Below are positions 35,482 through 45,247 of a stretch of 64,000 bases of DNA, piece after piece. The stretch is from contig NZ_LZEX01000001.1 in NCBI RefSeq assembly GCF_001676055.1, forward strand, positions 1-64,000. The letters run 5' to 3'. Within the stretch, counting starts at the first letter, position 1. The number at the start of each line of letters is the position of its first letter. The stretch comes from Morganella psychrotolerans. Its GTDB lineage: Bacteria; Pseudomonadota; Gammaproteobacteria; Enterobacterales; Enterobacteriaceae. The notes beneath the pieces were generated by a model. The model ran no database searches. It saw nothing but the letters and a program-made list of their open reading frames with translations, and was not told where the DNA came from. The position numbers were made by a program, and so were the translations under genes.

Positions 35482-36582
35482 ATGTCACAAGAAAAATTAT
35501 TCACCCCGCTGAAAGTGGGTGCATTTACTGCCCCGAACCGTATTTTTATGGCGCCGCTTACCCGCCTGCGCAGTATTGAGCCGGGTGATATTCCGACGCC
35601 ACTGATGGTTGAATATTATCGTCAGCGCGCCAGTGCCGGACTGATTATCTCAGAAGCGACACAAATTTCTGCGCAGGCCAAAGGCTACGCCGGGGCACCG
35701 GGGCTGCACAGCCCGGAGCAGGTAGCAGCATGGAAAAAAATCACGGCCGGTGTTCATGATGAAGGCGGCCATATTGCCGTTCAGTTGTGGCATACCGGTC
35801 GAATTTCGCACACCAGCATTCAACCGGGCGGGCAGGCACCTGTTGCGCCATCGGCTATCAGTGCCGGAACCCGCACATCATTGCGTGATGAAAACGGGCG
35901 CGCCATCCGCGAGGATACCTCCATGCCGCGTGCATTGGAAACGGATGAAATTCCGGGAATTGTGAATGATTTCCGCCACGCAGTCGCAAATGCGCGTGAG
36001 GCTGGTTTTGATATGGCAGAGCTGCATTCCGCCCATGGTTATCTGCTGCATCAGTTTTTATCACCGGACGCCAATCACCGTACTGATCAGTACGGCGGCA
36101 GCGTAGAAAACCGCGCCCGTCTTGTACTGGATGTGGTTGATGCGGTTTGTGATGAATGGGCACCGGAGCGCATCGGGATCCGTCTTTCGCCAATCGGCAC
36201 TTTCCAGAATATGACAAATGGTCCGGATGAGGAATCAGACGCGTTGTATCTTATTGAACAGTTGGATAAACGTGGTATTGCGTATCTGCATCTGTCGGAG
36301 CCGGACTGGGCTGGAGGCAAGCCGTACAGTGAAGAATTCCGCCGGAAAGTGCGTGCGCGTTTCCGTGGTGTGATTATCGGTGCCGGTGCTTATACAACGG
36401 AAAAAGCGGAAAATTTAATTGAAAAAGGGCTTATTGATGCCGTTGCTTTCGGTCGTGATTATATTTCTAATCCGGATCTGGTCGCGCGTCTGAAACAAAA
36501 AGCCGCACTGAATCCGCAACATCCGGAAACCTTTTATGGTGGTGGCGAGCAGGGGTATACGGATTATCCATTCCTCGTATAG
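35482..36582 (+). CDS. nemA: N-ethylmaleimide reductase NemA (Old Yellow Enzyme family)
   Basis: A 366-aa FMN enzyme almost matching E. coli NemA (365 aa). It carries [18 protein letters not shown] near the start, [11 protein letters not shown], the substrate-binding [29 protein letters not shown], and the FMN-phosphate region [14 protein letters not shown]. It reduces activated alkenes, quinones and nitro compounds with NADPH. It forms an operon with nemR, which should respond to reactive electrophiles. A strong terminator follows. Confidence 0.95.
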   Translation: MSQEKLFTPLKVGAFTAPNRIFMAPLTRLRSIEPGDIPTPLMVEYYRQRASAGLIISEATQISAQAKGYAGAPGLHSPEQVAAWKKITAGVHDEGGHIAVQLWHTGRISHTSIQPGGQAPVAPSAISAGTRTSLRDENGRAIREDTSMPRALETDEIPGIVNDFRHAVANAREAGFDMAELHSAHGYLLHQFLSPDANHRTDQYGGSVENRARLVLDVVDAVCDEWAPERIGIRLSPIGTFQNMTNGPDEESDALYLIEQLDKRGIAYLHLSEPDWAGGKPYSEEFRRKVRARFRGVIIGAGAYTTEKAENLIEKGLIDAVAFGRDYISNPDLVARLKQKAALNPQHPETFYGGGEQGYTDYPFLV

Positions 36583-36605
36583 CAAAGTATGAAAAACAAA
36601 CAGAC

Positions 36606-36636
36606 AAAAGCGGCGAATTATGCCGCTTTTTCTTTT
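36606..36636. terminator. Bidirectional terminator after nemA
   Basis: AAAAGCGGC and GCCGCTTTT form a 9-bp stem with a 7-base loop, followed by TCTTTTC. It sits between nemA and the leftward ABC transporter genes. Confidence 0.85.
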
Positions 36637-37382
36637 CAGGAACGCAGTATTCTGTCGGCATACACAGTGCAATATCCGTCCATTTCTATTTTTTTAAATC
36701 TGACATCAAATACGTCACTTAACAGTGCGGAATCAATTAATTCAGCCGATGATCCGAAATAACGTAATTGCCCTTGAGACAGTAAAATAACAGACTCAAA
36801 ATACCGAAAAACCATATCCAGCTCATGCAAACACACGATAACTAATTTATCTTTACCCTGTGTGGTTAAGTCTTCAATAAGCTGTATCCGGTGTTTGATA
36901 TCCAATGCCGCGCCCGGCTCATCAGCAAAAATAACCGGCGGATTACACATCAGCGCCATCGCGGTTAATACCCGACTTTTTTCACCGCCGGACAGAATAT
37001 GCCAGTGTTTATCCAGCAGCGGTATTAATTCATATTTCTGACAGACCATTGATTTTGCCTGTGCAGGGTCTGTCGCCCGCTCTGCGGCAAGTGTAATTAA
37101 CTCATCCACCTGTTGATCCCAGCAGGGATTAAAACTTTGAGGAATAAGCCCGATTTGTTGCATTCGTGCCGCCCCGCGATACGCCGCGATATTTTTTCCG
37201 TTTAATGTGACGGATGAAAATACCTCCCGGTTTAGACCGGATAAGGCATTAATCAGAGTTGATTTACCAGAGCCATTGGGGCCGATTAAGGCAATGCTGC
37301 CTTTATCCGGTAAATTCAATTCATCTATTGAGAGAAGCGTTTTTTCCTGTTTGCAAATATGCAGGTTTTTTACTGTGATCAT
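36636..37382 (-). CDS. Iron-siderophore-type ABC importer ATPase
   Basis: A 248-aa ATPase of the FepC/BtuD branch. Walker A is GPNGSGKST (about 34-42), the signature is HILSGGEKSRVL (about 128-139), Walker B is PPVIFADEPGAALD (about 148-161), and a switch His lies in VCLHELDM. It is the last gene of a four-gene leftward set and overlaps the permease by four bases. The C-terminus meets the nemA terminator. Confidence 0.87.
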   Translation of the reverse strand: MITVKNLHICKQEKTLLSIDELNLPDKGSIALIGPNGSGKSTLINALSGLNREVFSSVTLNGKNIAAYRGAARMQQIGLIPQSFNPCWDQQVDELITLAAERATDPAQAKSMVCQKYELIPLLDKHWHILSGGEKSRVLTAMALMCNPPVIFADEPGAALDIKHRIQLIEDLTTQGKDKLVIVCLHELDMVFRYFESVILLSQGQLRYFGSSAELIDSALLSDVFDVRFKKIEMDGYCTVYADRILRS

Positions 37383-38377
37383 ATTTTCCGCACCCGCTTT
37401 GCCAGTAAGTAAATAAAGAAGGGGCCGCCGATAAAGGCTGTAATCAGTCCGAGCGGTATTTCACCCGGTGGCAGTAAACTGCGGGACAGGGCATCAGAAA
37501 ACATAACCAGTGCCGCACCAATAACAGCGGCTGCCGGTAATACGGCTTTATGGCGCGTACCAACCTGCCAGCGGGCAATATGCGGGGCAATAAGCCCGAT
37601 AAACCCGACAATTCCCCCGAGTGAAACCGCAATCGCCACAATAGCCGACCCGGCAATTAACGCTAATATAGTGAACCGTTCAACGGATAAACCAAAACTC
37701 ATCGCCATTGTTCTGTCGAGTCCCATTAGATCCAGCCCGTCAGACAAAATAAAGACAGAAATCAGAATACAGGATGCGGTTAACAGCAGGCAGATAAATA
37801 AACCTTCCGGAGAAGGCGTTTGTATGCCGCCCAAAATCCAGCTGAGCACAACCTGAAGGCTGGTGCTTTCATCAGATAGCGCCATCATCATAAAAGAACG
37901 GGTTGCATTTAATACCGCGCTCACTGCAACACCGGTTAATAATAATGTGGCGGTATCCAGTGAGCCCGCTATTCGGGAAACAGAGATTACAATAAATATT
38001 GCCGCGAGTGCACCACTGAAGGCAAATAAGGGCAGGGTAACGGTCATCGGTAATGCCAGCGGCACTAATAATGCAATCGTTCCGCCAATTGCCGCACCAC
38101 CGGATGAACCTAATAACCAGGGCTCTGCCAGCGGGTTACGAAATACCCCCTGAAATACAGCGCCGCTTAATCCCAGCAATGCGCCGGTAAACCCGGCGGT
38201 AATCACCCGAGGCAAACGCCATTCAATTAATAGCCGGGATGTCAGGTCATCTGCATAAAATAACGCACCGATGACTTTAACAGGGCTTTCCCATGTGTGC
38301 CCGGCACAGGCAGAAAAAATAAAGGTGATGATGAGCAGAAATAACAGACTGACTACCTTCACTGTTTTGTGCTCCAT
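37379..38377 (-). CDS. FecCD-family ABC importer permease
   Basis: A 332-aa polytopic protein with about ten helices and the family landmarks LIEWRLPRVITAGFTGALLGLSG (outline near residue 50-72; conserved core RLPRV), FRNPLAEPWLLGSSGGA and IVGFIGLIAPHIAR near the C-terminus. The last motif contacts the ATPase. Only one permease gene is present, so it should work as a homodimer. It overlaps the ATPase by 4 bases and the binding-protein gene by 19. Confidence 0.9.
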   Translation of the reverse strand: MEHKTVKVVSLLFLLIITFIFSACAGHTWESPVKVIGALFYADDLTSRLLIEWRLPRVITAGFTGALLGLSGAVFQGVFRNPLAEPWLLGSSGGAAIGGTIALLVPLALPMTVTLPLFAFSGALAAIFIVISVSRIAGSLDTATLLLTGVAVSAVLNATRSFMMMALSDESTSLQVVLSWILGGIQTPSPEGLFICLLLTASCILISVFILSDGLDLMGLDRTMAMSFGLSVERFTILALIAGSAIVAIAVSLGGIVGFIGLIAPHIARWQVGTRHKAVLPAAAVIGAALVMFSDALSRSLLPPGEIPLGLITAFIGGPFFIYLLAKRVRKI

Positions 38378-39273
38378 TGTTCAAATAGTTCAGACATGTA
38401 TTCAATACCATCAATAATGCGGGGACCCGGGATCAGAACAAAAGCACTTTTCACCGGATAAATATCGCTGTTTTTTACCGCCTTTATCTGAGACCAGCCC
38501 GGTAATGCCAGCAAGGAGGCCATTTTTGCATCCGTAATGGTATAAAGAAGAATATCCGGATCAGCGGCAATAATCGCTTCAGGTGAGATTTGTTTTAACA
38601 CCGGACCGCCATGTTTATATTCCTCAAGGGCAAGTGTTCCGCCTGCTTTTAAAATGGAGTCTGCGGTATAGCCGGGTGTTTTTTTATAAGTCTGCGGTCT
38701 GGCGACCAATAATAATCCGTTGCTGATTTGCCCGGTTATCATAATCACGCGGGGGGCGTGATAATCCGCCGGTTTATGCTGCACATTACTCAACCGTCTT
38801 TCCATCTCAACGGCGATCTGTTCGCCTTTCTCTGTCGTTTTTGTAACCTTTGCCACCAGGCGGATATTACTGATAATTTCTTCAATACTGTTACCTTCGA
38901 GCACTAATACCGGGATCCCGAATTTTTGCAGGGGAATTAACAGTTGATGAGTTGCCTGGCGGGCAGGTGTCATAATCACCAAATCAGGTTTTTGCTCAAT
39001 AATACGCTCAAGGGAAAAACCAAGACGCCCGCCGATTAAAGGCTTGTTTTTTATTTCATCGGGGAAATAAGTGTATGCATCAATACCGACAATATTATCT
39101 GACAGACCCAGGATTGCCGTGATTTCAGTATTTGATGAAAATATTGTCACAATGCGCTGTGGTTTTTCATGCAGTGTAACCGGTGTATATAACGGTGCTG
39201 TTATGCAAAAAGCAGGAAGAGCATGGCACAAGGCCATGCTCAGTGTGATAATTAAAAACAGATTTCTCATCAT
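38359..39273 (-). CDS. Iron-siderophore-type periplasmic binding protein
   Basis: A 304-aa binding protein of the BtuF/FepB class with a signal peptide ending PAFC or ALPAFC-IT. It carries RIVTIFSSNTEITAILGL and GGRLGFSLERIIEQKPDLV, and the C-lobe includes ISPEAIIAADPDILLYT. It should pass an iron complex from the TonB receptor to the permease. The Cys near the cleavage site is not in a clear lipobox, so I treat it as soluble. Confidence 0.87.
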   Translation of the reverse strand: MMRNLFLIITLSMALCHALPAFCITAPLYTPVTLHEKPQRIVTIFSSNTEITAILGLSDNIVGIDAYTYFPDEIKNKPLIGGRLGFSLERIIEQKPDLVIMTPARQATHQLLIPLQKFGIPVLVLEGNSIEEIISNIRLVAKVTKTTEKGEQIAVEMERRLSNVQHKPADYHAPRVIMITGQISNGLLLVARPQTYKKTPGYTADSILKAGGTLALEEYKHGGPVLKQISPEAIIAADPDILLYTITDAKMASLLALPGWSQIKAVKNSDIYPVKSAFVLIPGPRIIDGIEYMSELFEQWSTKQ

Positions 39274-39282
39274 TATTATCTG

Positions 39283-41442
39283 TTAAAACCGGTAAGACAC
39301 ACCGGCAATAAAGGAGCGCCCCGGCATGGAGGTTCCCAAACTGCCGTTAGATTTGGCCGGCAACATAATGTACGGGTCTTCATCCAGTGCGAAAAATACC
39401 GGGTGTTCATTTTTATCCAGAATATTATCTATGCGACCATAAAATGTCAGGGACGGGCTGATATCGACATCCGCATGTAAATTCCAGACCATAAACGGGG
39501 ATTTACGCATAACATAAGAGGTATAAGGACGGACTTCAGGGATAATTCCTTCTTCGGTTTTATACCACATTGGTCCGCGCAAAATGCCCTGAAGCTGAAT
39601 ACTCCACGGATACTGACCATTGGAAAAATACAGGTCATTAATCACGGCGCCCTGATATTGATACATCCGCTGCACTTTTGTACTGTTATTGGTCGCGGTT
39701 ATCTGTGCGCCTTTATCTTCCATATCGAAGTTCCAGCTGCCGTTAAACCGTAATACCCAGTCCCAGTCAGTCTGCCAGTTCATTAATTGATTTACGGCGG
39801 TACGGCTGTTTATTTCCAGCCCGCGCACAACAATATCATTTTCACTGTTTGCATACTGATATACATTGGGTGAGATAGTATCTGTTTGTATTCTGTCCTG
39901 AATAGTATTTTGAAACAGAGAGATATCAACGGAATGGAGAGAATTGCCAATAATGGCACCAACTTCAATCTGCCGGTTACTTTCTGCATTCAGTGTGCTG
40001 TTACCTAAATATTGTGCGCCGGACAGGGTTGTATAATCGGCACCCAACTGTGTTGCAGTAGGGGCGCGGTATCCGGTTGCCAGAGAGGATTTCAGGTTCA
40101 GCCACTCATTTACCTGATAGTTTGTTCCCAGACTCCAGGTTAATTTATTATAGGATGTACTGCCGGTAAATTGATTGTCCAGGTGCGGTGTTTTATCAAA
40201 GTCTGTTTTACCATAGGTATAACGCATTCCGCCGCGAATTATCCAGCTGTCATCAAATAAGCTCTGTTTGTCATCAAAATAAAATGCATACAGGTTTTCA
40301 GTCTGATTATTATCGTAAGGCGCGGATTGTTTGATTGGTTTTCCGCTCACACTGACCTGATGCCGCTCAGAGCGTAAACGACTGTGTTCATAATCGACAC
40401 CCAGTAACAGATCGTTTTGCTCATGAATTTTAATGACCGGCTGAAATTTAATACCATAAATATCTAATGCACGGCGGTTATGATCACTGCTGGTTTTCGC
40501 TGTTATCGGCGATGCCCATCTGAAATTATCCACATCCTGAATAAAATATGCATGGGTATCCATGCTGACGATACTGTCATTATTACCGTTTTTCCAGACC
40601 AGATCCGCAGAACGGTTATAACGGGTATCTTTGGCATAAATATTCCCGGTTGACCCGCGAAAACCGCCGTCATAAATACCATCTGTCCTCAGTGATAAAT
40701 CCACCAGGTTATTTTCGTCTATTTTCCAGCCTAAATTCCCGCTTAAACCAAAGCGTTCCCAGTTTGTATTTTCCTGTTTATGTCCGCCTTTACCTGAGTG
40801 GTAATCATCCCGGCGCCCGGCTTCAAAACCAAAATAGCCGTATATATCGCCGTTATCATTCTGAAAACCATAGCCGCCATAGGTTTGTGCTAATCCCCAT
40901 GAACCGGTTTCAACTGATAATTTTCCGCCTTCATCGGTTAATCCGTTTTTCAGGAAAATATTAATTACCCCGCCCATTGCCTGAGAACCGTAAATAACAG
41001 AAGAGGGGCCTCTGATAATTTCAATCCGGCTGACATCTTTAGGTGATAATTTAGATAAATTCGCGGTACCGGCACGGCGGCCGTTTACCAGTACTAAAAT
41101 CTGACCGGCAAAATCTTTTCCCTGACCGTCGGTTGCAGCACCACGGATATTCACGGATGTTTGTCCGGGGCTCCATTCACTGAAAAACCCGACACTGTTT
41201 TGTGCTAATAAATCTGTCAGGCTGGTTGCGTGAGCGCGCTCTATTTGTTCGCTGTCAATAACCTGAGTGGTCACCGTAGATTTGCGTTGCTGCTCTTCAC
41301 GTCCGGATGCGGTAACCACAATGGTGTCACTTGCCGGATCGGATTTACTGTTATTTTCTGCACTGACTGCTATTTGTGAATACGATATAATTAATGAAAG
41401 AAGTGCTATTTTCCTGCTGTCTATTTTCATCTCAAAACTCAT
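39283..41442 (-). CDS. TonB-dependent outer-membrane receptor
   Basis: A 719-aa receptor. A signal peptide (ends near AVSA) is followed by a TonB box-like SDTIVVTASG, the plug domain (TSLTDLLAQNSVGFF, VNIRGAATDGQG, VLVNGRRAGTANL, IEIIRGPSSVIYGSQAMGGVINI) and a 22-strand-type barrel ending in aromatic F (GVSYRF). It is first in the four-gene leftward unit with the ABC importer, and a Fur box lies upstream. The substrate is unknown; catechol or keto-acid siderophores, or heme, are all possible. Confidence 0.88.
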   Translation of the reverse strand: MSFEMKIDSRKIALLSLIISYSQIAVSAENNSKSDPASDTIVVTASGREEQQRKSTVTTQVIDSEQIERAHATSLTDLLAQNSVGFFSEWSPGQTSVNIRGAATDGQGKDFAGQILVLVNGRRAGTANLSKLSPKDVSRIEIIRGPSSVIYGSQAMGGVINIFLKNGLTDEGGKLSVETGSWGLAQTYGGYGFQNDNGDIYGYFGFEAGRRDDYHSGKGGHKQENTNWERFGLSGNLGWKIDENNLVDLSLRTDGIYDGGFRGSTGNIYAKDTRYNRSADLVWKNGNNDSIVSMDTHAYFIQDVDNFRWASPITAKTSSDHNRRALDIYGIKFQPVIKIHEQNDLLLGVDYEHSRLRSERHQVSVSGKPIKQSAPYDNNQTENLYAFYFDDKQSLFDDSWIIRGGMRYTYGKTDFDKTPHLDNQFTGSTSYNKLTWSLGTNYQVNEWLNLKSSLATGYRAPTATQLGADYTTLSGAQYLGNSTLNAESNRQIEVGAIIGNSLHSVDISLFQNTIQDRIQTDTISPNVYQYANSENDIVVRGLEINSRTAVNQLMNWQTDWDWVLRFNGSWNFDMEDKGAQITATNNSTKVQRMYQYQGAVINDLYFSNGQYPWSIQLQGILRGPMWYKTEEGIIPEVRPYTSYVMRKSPFMVWNLHADVDISPSLTFYGRIDNILDKNEHPVFFALDEDPYIMLPAKSNGSLGTSMPGRSFIAGVSYRF

Positions 41443-41521
41443 TATTTTTATTTATGGCATAACCAAAATATCAACCGGTAATATCCGGAAGGTTTCCCTG
41501 TAATAAAGAATATTGCCCACA

Positions 41522-41540
41522 AATGATAGGCATTATCATT
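41522..41540. promoter_or_regulatory. Fur box upstream of the TonB receptor
   Basis: AATGATAGGCATTATCATT is a 19-bp palindrome (AATGATA...TATCATT) resembling the Fur consensus GATAATGATAATCATTATC. It lies about 80 bases before the receptor start, which suggests iron repression of the whole uptake unit. Confidence 0.75.
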
Positions 41541-41718
41541 CTACAAAAAAACAACAGGCTAAGTTACTAAAAATAAGAGTAAAAATTCAAAGGGTGAGAG
41601 TGGTCAAGGTAATTGAAATTAATCTGTTACAATCACGGGCGGGAATTATAAAAAGGTATGAAGATGTGTCTTTAATCCGCAAAATATTAACAAAATAAAC
41701 ACATCTTTTTTTTATAAC
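41541..41718. other. Intergenic region between the receptor and copA
   Basis: No gene seen. A 61-codon open frame across it has a basic, low-complexity translation and no ribosome site, and I treat it as chance. Confidence 0.5.
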
Positions 41719-41750
41719 ATTCCGCCGTGCAGATGATTGCACGGCGGAAT
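41719..41750. terminator. Hairpin downstream of copA
   Basis: ATTCCGCCGTGCA and TGCACGGCGGAAT form a perfect 13-bp stem with a 6-base loop. A T-run is present only on the 5' side, so it may act mainly as a 3' stabiliser for the copA mRNA. Confidence 0.7.
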
Positions 41751-41766
41751 AATACATCATAATAAA

Positions 41767-44256
41767 TCAGTTTTTCGCGGGAACCTGAAAACGTTTCAGG
41801 CGTAATGCATTAGCCAGAACAAAGACACTGGAGAGCGCCATTGCTGCAGCGGCGATCATCGGTGACAGTAACATTCCGTTGACCGGATACAGCAGACCCG
41901 CCGCGACAGGGATAAGCAGGGCGTTATACGCAAATGCCCAGAACAGATTCTGTTTGATATTACGGATTGTTGCGCGGCTTAATGCAATCGCATCCGCCAC
42001 ACCACGTAAATCACCCGACATCAGAACCACATCCGCCGCTTCAATCGCCACATCGGTTCCGGTTCCGATAGCAAGGCCAACATCAGCTTCGGCAAGCGCC
42101 GGTGCATCATTAATACCGTCGCCGACAAATGCAACTTTCGCCCCGTTACTGCGCAATTTCTTCAGTGCTGCCACTTTGCCGTCAGGCAGAACTTCCGCCG
42201 CGACTTCATCAATACCCAGTTGTTTGGCGATGGCTGCTGCTGTTGCTGCATTATCACCGGTGATCATCGCAACTTTCAGACCCAGAGCATGCAGGGTCCG
42301 GATAGCTTCCGGCGTTGTGTCTTTAATCGGATCTGCCACTGCAATAATCGCTGCTAATTTCCCGTCAATTGCAGCATAAAGCGGGCTTTTACCTTGTTCA
42401 CCAAGACGCTGTGCTTCCGGTAATAAGCGGCTGATATCCAGACCCAGCTGTGTCATAAACCGGTCTGCGCCGACAGAAACAGTGCGCCCGCCGACATCAG
42501 CTGAGACACCAAAGCCCGGTACGGCGGCAAAATTCCCGATTGGCGCCAGTGTCAGTCCTTTTTCCTCTGCCGCCGCCACAATCGCTTCGGCAATAGGATG
42601 CTCTGAGCGGGTTTCAATGGCTGCAACCAGGGCGAGCACGTCATTGTATTCAAATCCGTCTGCCGGCACGAGGTCGGTCAGTTCCGGGCGGCCCTTGGTC
42701 AGAGTGCCTGTTTTGTCGAGTGCGACAACGCTGACATCACGCAGTGCCTGCAATGCTTCGCCTTTACGGAATAAAATTCCCAGCTCAGCGGCGCGGCCGG
42801 TTCCCACCATAATGGAGGTTGGTGTTGCCAGTCCCATTGCACACGGGCAGGCAATGATCAGAACCGCAACCGCATTAATCAGCGCGAATGCCAGTGCCGG
42901 GTCCGGCCCGATAAATAACCAGATAAGGAAGGTGATTACCGCACCCGTCATAACCGCCGGAACAAACCACATGGTGATTTTATCTACCATCGCCTGGATA
43001 GGTAATTTCGATCCCTGTGCTTCTTCGACTAACCGGATGATCTGTGCCAGTACTGTATCTGCACCAATTTTAGTGACACGGAAGCTGAATGCGCCGGTTT
43101 TGTTAATGGTTCCGCCGACGACTTGTGAGCCGGTTTCTTTTGATACCGGAACCGGTTCACCGGTGATCATGCTCTCATCGACATAAGAAGCACCGTCAGT
43201 TACCTCGCCATCGACCGGAATTTTCTCCCCGGGACGCACAAGAACAATGTCATCTGTCATCACATCACTGAGTTCGACTTCGACTGTTTTTCCGTCACGC
43301 AATACGCGTGCCGTTTTAGGCTGAAGTCCGACCAGACGTTTGATTGCCTGTGATGTTTTCCCTTTGGCGCGGGCTTCCAGAGTGCGTCCGAGCAGGATCA
43401 GTGTCACTATCACAACGGCAGCTTCATAATAAATATTTGCCGTTCCTGCCGGTAAAATCTGCGGAATAAAGGTGGATACCACGGAAAAAAGATACGCCGC
43501 TGCGGTACCTACAGCAACCAGCGAGTTCATATCCGGTGCGCCACGCAGTAATGCAGGAAATCCTTTGCGGTAAAAACGCATTCCCGGACCAAATAACACA
43601 ATAGTGGCGAGCACAAACTGAATATACCAGTTCAGCTGTTGCCCGAGCGTATCTGTAACCCAGCCGTGTACGCCGGGAATAAAGTGAGAACCCATTTCAA
43701 TGATAAAAACAGGCAGGGTGAAGACCGCCGCAGTCAGAAGTGCACGGCGCAATGAACGGTCTTCTTTTTCCCGGCGGATCTCTGCCTGATCGTTTGTGGT
43801 TGTTCCGCTGTCAGACAAACGCCTGGCTTTATAGCCCGCTTGTGTGACTGCTGCATCCAGGTCAGCAAATGTTACCGCACCCGCAAGATGGCGTACCCGG
43901 GCGCGCTCTGTTGCCAGGTTTACGATCGCTTCAGTAACGCCCGGGACATTTGCCAATGCTTTTTCAACGCGCCCGACACAGGATGCACAGGTCATTTCTT
44001 CAATGGCGAATTCGGTGGTTTCCATTGTGACGTTATAACCCGCACCTTCAATGGCGCGAATAGCTGCCGGCGCATCGGTATCGCCGGCAAAGGTGATATC
44101 TGCCCGTTCAGTTGCCAGGTTAACAATTGCATTATTTACACCCGGAACGGCTTTCAGCGCTTTTTCAACGCGACCTACACAAGATGCGCAGGTCATGCCT
44201 TCAACTGATAAGCTCAGCCGTCCGGATGATGAAGATGGGGATAGAGTCGTATTCAT
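41767..44256 (-). CDS. copA: Copper-exporting P-type ATPase CopA
   Basis: An 829-aa P1B-type ATPase. Two N-terminal heavy-metal domains each carry [14 protein letters not shown] (about residues 20 and 88). The membrane metal-binding motif is [14 protein letters not shown], the phosphorylation site is [16 protein letters not shown], and the hinge is [24 protein letters not shown] motif ([12 protein letters not shown]) is present. It pumps Cu(I) from the cytoplasm to the periplasm. A CueR-type promoter precedes it. Confidence 0.95.
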   Translation of the reverse strand: MNTTLSPSSSSGRLSLSVEGMTCASCVGRVEKALKAVPGVNNAIVNLATERADITFAGDTDAPAAIRAIEGAGYNVTMETTEFAIEEMTCASCVGRVEKALANVPGVTEAIVNLATERARVRHLAGAVTFADLDAAVTQAGYKARRLSDSGTTTNDQAEIRREKEDRSLRRALLTAAVFTLPVFIIEMGSHFIPGVHGWVTDTLGQQLNWYIQFVLATIVLFGPGMRFYRKGFPALLRGAPDMNSLVAVGTAAAYLFSVVSTFIPQILPAGTANIYYEAAVVIVTLILLGRTLEARAKGKTSQAIKRLVGLQPKTARVLRDGKTVEVELSDVMTDDIVLVRPGEKIPVDGEVTDGASYVDESMITGEPVPVSKETGSQVVGGTINKTGAFSFRVTKIGADTVLAQIIRLVEEAQGSKLPIQAMVDKITMWFVPAVMTGAVITFLIWLFIGPDPALAFALINAVAVLIIACPCAMGLATPTSIMVGTGRAAELGILFRKGEALQALRDVSVVALDKTGTLTKGRPELTDLVPADGFEYNDVLALVAAIETRSEHPIAEAIVAAAEEKGLTLAPIGNFAAVPGFGVSADVGGRTVSVGADRFMTQLGLDISRLLPEAQRLGEQGKSPLYAAIDGKLAAIIAVADPIKDTTPEAIRTLHALGLKVAMITGDNAATAAAIAKQLGIDEVAAEVLPDGKVAALKKLRSNGAKVAFVGDGINDAPALAEADVGLAIGTGTDVAIEAADVVLMSGDLRGVADAIALSRATIRNIKQNLFWAFAYNALLIPVAAGLLYPVNGMLLSPMIAAAAMALSSVFVLANALRLKRFQVPAKN

Positions 44257-44290
44257 AGTTTTTCCCTCTGGAATAAGATTTATAATAAGA

Positions 44291-44321
44291 AGACTAACCC
44301 TTCCCTTTAGGGGAAGGTCAA
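44291..44321 (-). promoter_or_regulatory. CueR-type copper-responsive promoter of copA
   Basis: On the minus strand TTGACC (-35) is followed by CTTCCCCTAAAGGGAAGG, a dyad very like the CueR box ACCTTCCCC-N-GGAAGGT. The long 19-base spacer to the -10 region (TAGTCT) is typical of MerR-family activation. The cueR gene is not in the window. Confidence 0.82.
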
Positions 44322-44474
44322 GCGTTATTAGTTTTTTTTCAAAGAGTGTTGTATTTGGCTTTCATCAGACGCAATGGACTAATATTGATTCAAAGTCACG
44401 GCTTCAGCGTTACGTTGTGGTGTAACCTGAACAAAGTATTATCTGGTGGAGTGTTATGACACAGAGGAAAGAAC

Positions 44475-44882
44475 ATGATTTACAGAAATAAAAATGTCCC
44501 GGAACTGATTGTCAGTCATTTAGAGAAAAGTCTCGCTTTTTGGGTCGGCATTCTTGGTTTTACGATTTTATATGAACGCCCGGAAGAACGTTTTGTTTAT
44601 CTGGATTTAAACGGGGTTCAGTTTATGCTGGAGGAGCACCAGGAAGATCAATGGATAACTGCACCATTGGTTCCGCCTTTCGGGCGTGGCATTAATTTTC
44701 AGATTGATGTTGAACAACAGGATATGATTTTATCGGCATTAGAAAAAAATCATTATCCTTTATTTTCAGCGCCACAGGAAAGAGTCTATCAGGTCAATAA
44801 CACTGAACGGGTGCAACGCCAATTCCTTGTTCAGGATCCGGACGGGTATTTATTACGCCTGGTTCAGGTTATTAATCACTGA
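44475..44882 (+). CDS. VOC (glyoxalase/bleomycin resistance) family protein
   Basis: A 135-aa protein with the paired beta-alpha-beta-beta-beta pattern of the VOC family: VPELIVSHLEKSLAFWVGILGF, shown in outline (core SLAFWVG-LGF), VYLDLNGVQFMLEE, and the C-terminal FLVQDPDGYLLRLVQ. Such proteins include antibiotic-binding resistance factors and metal-dependent lyases. The substrate is unknown. GAGGAAAG lies before the ATG. Confidence 0.8.
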   Translation: MIYRNKNVPELIVSHLEKSLAFWVGILGFTILYERPEERFVYLDLNGVQFMLEEHQEDQWITAPLVPPFGRGINFQIDVEQQDMILSALEKNHYPLFSAPQERVYQVNNTERVQRQFLVQDPDGYLLRLVQVINH

Positions 44883-44905
44883 GCAGAAGAAAAGCCGGAT
44901 AATAT

Positions 44906-45184
44906 CTATTCAATCGTTTTAGTCCAGGGATTAAATCCCGGATGTGTCTCTTCTTCCTGAATATCTTCATCCCGTGAATCAAGATACAGCGCTTCAACTT
45001 CTGCGCGCGCCCAGGGGGTTCTGCGCAAAAACTTCAGGCTTGATTTCACACTCGGGTCACTTTTAAAGCAATTTATCTTAATAATCTGAGACAATTTGAC
45101 CCAGCCATATCTGGCAACGAGAGCATTAACCTGCATTTCAAGAGTGACGCCGTGCAAAGGGTCTTTAGACGTATTTGCTGTCAT
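44906..45184 (-). CDS. VF530 family (DUF2132) small protein
   Basis: A 92-aa protein matching the VF530 family: [22 protein letters not shown], seen as DPLHGVTLE then [15 protein letters not shown], then [17 protein letters not shown]. The fold is a small helical bundle; it has been described as DNA-binding-like, and the role is unknown. It is convergent with the VOC gene. Confidence 0.85.
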   Translation of the reverse strand: MTANTSKDPLHGVTLEMQVNALVARYGWVKLSQIIKINCFKSDPSVKSSLKFLRRTPWARAEVEALYLDSRDEDIQEEETHPGFNPWTKTIE

Positions 45185-45247
45185 GAATAAAGTGTCCTGT
45201 TATATCAGATATCAAAAAATAGGGGAGCTGGCGGAGTTTAACACAGA

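Noticed and set aside
41513-41698. A 61-codon open frame between the TonB receptor and copA
   Set aside because: Overlaps the Fur box, has no ribosome site and a low-complexity basic translation.
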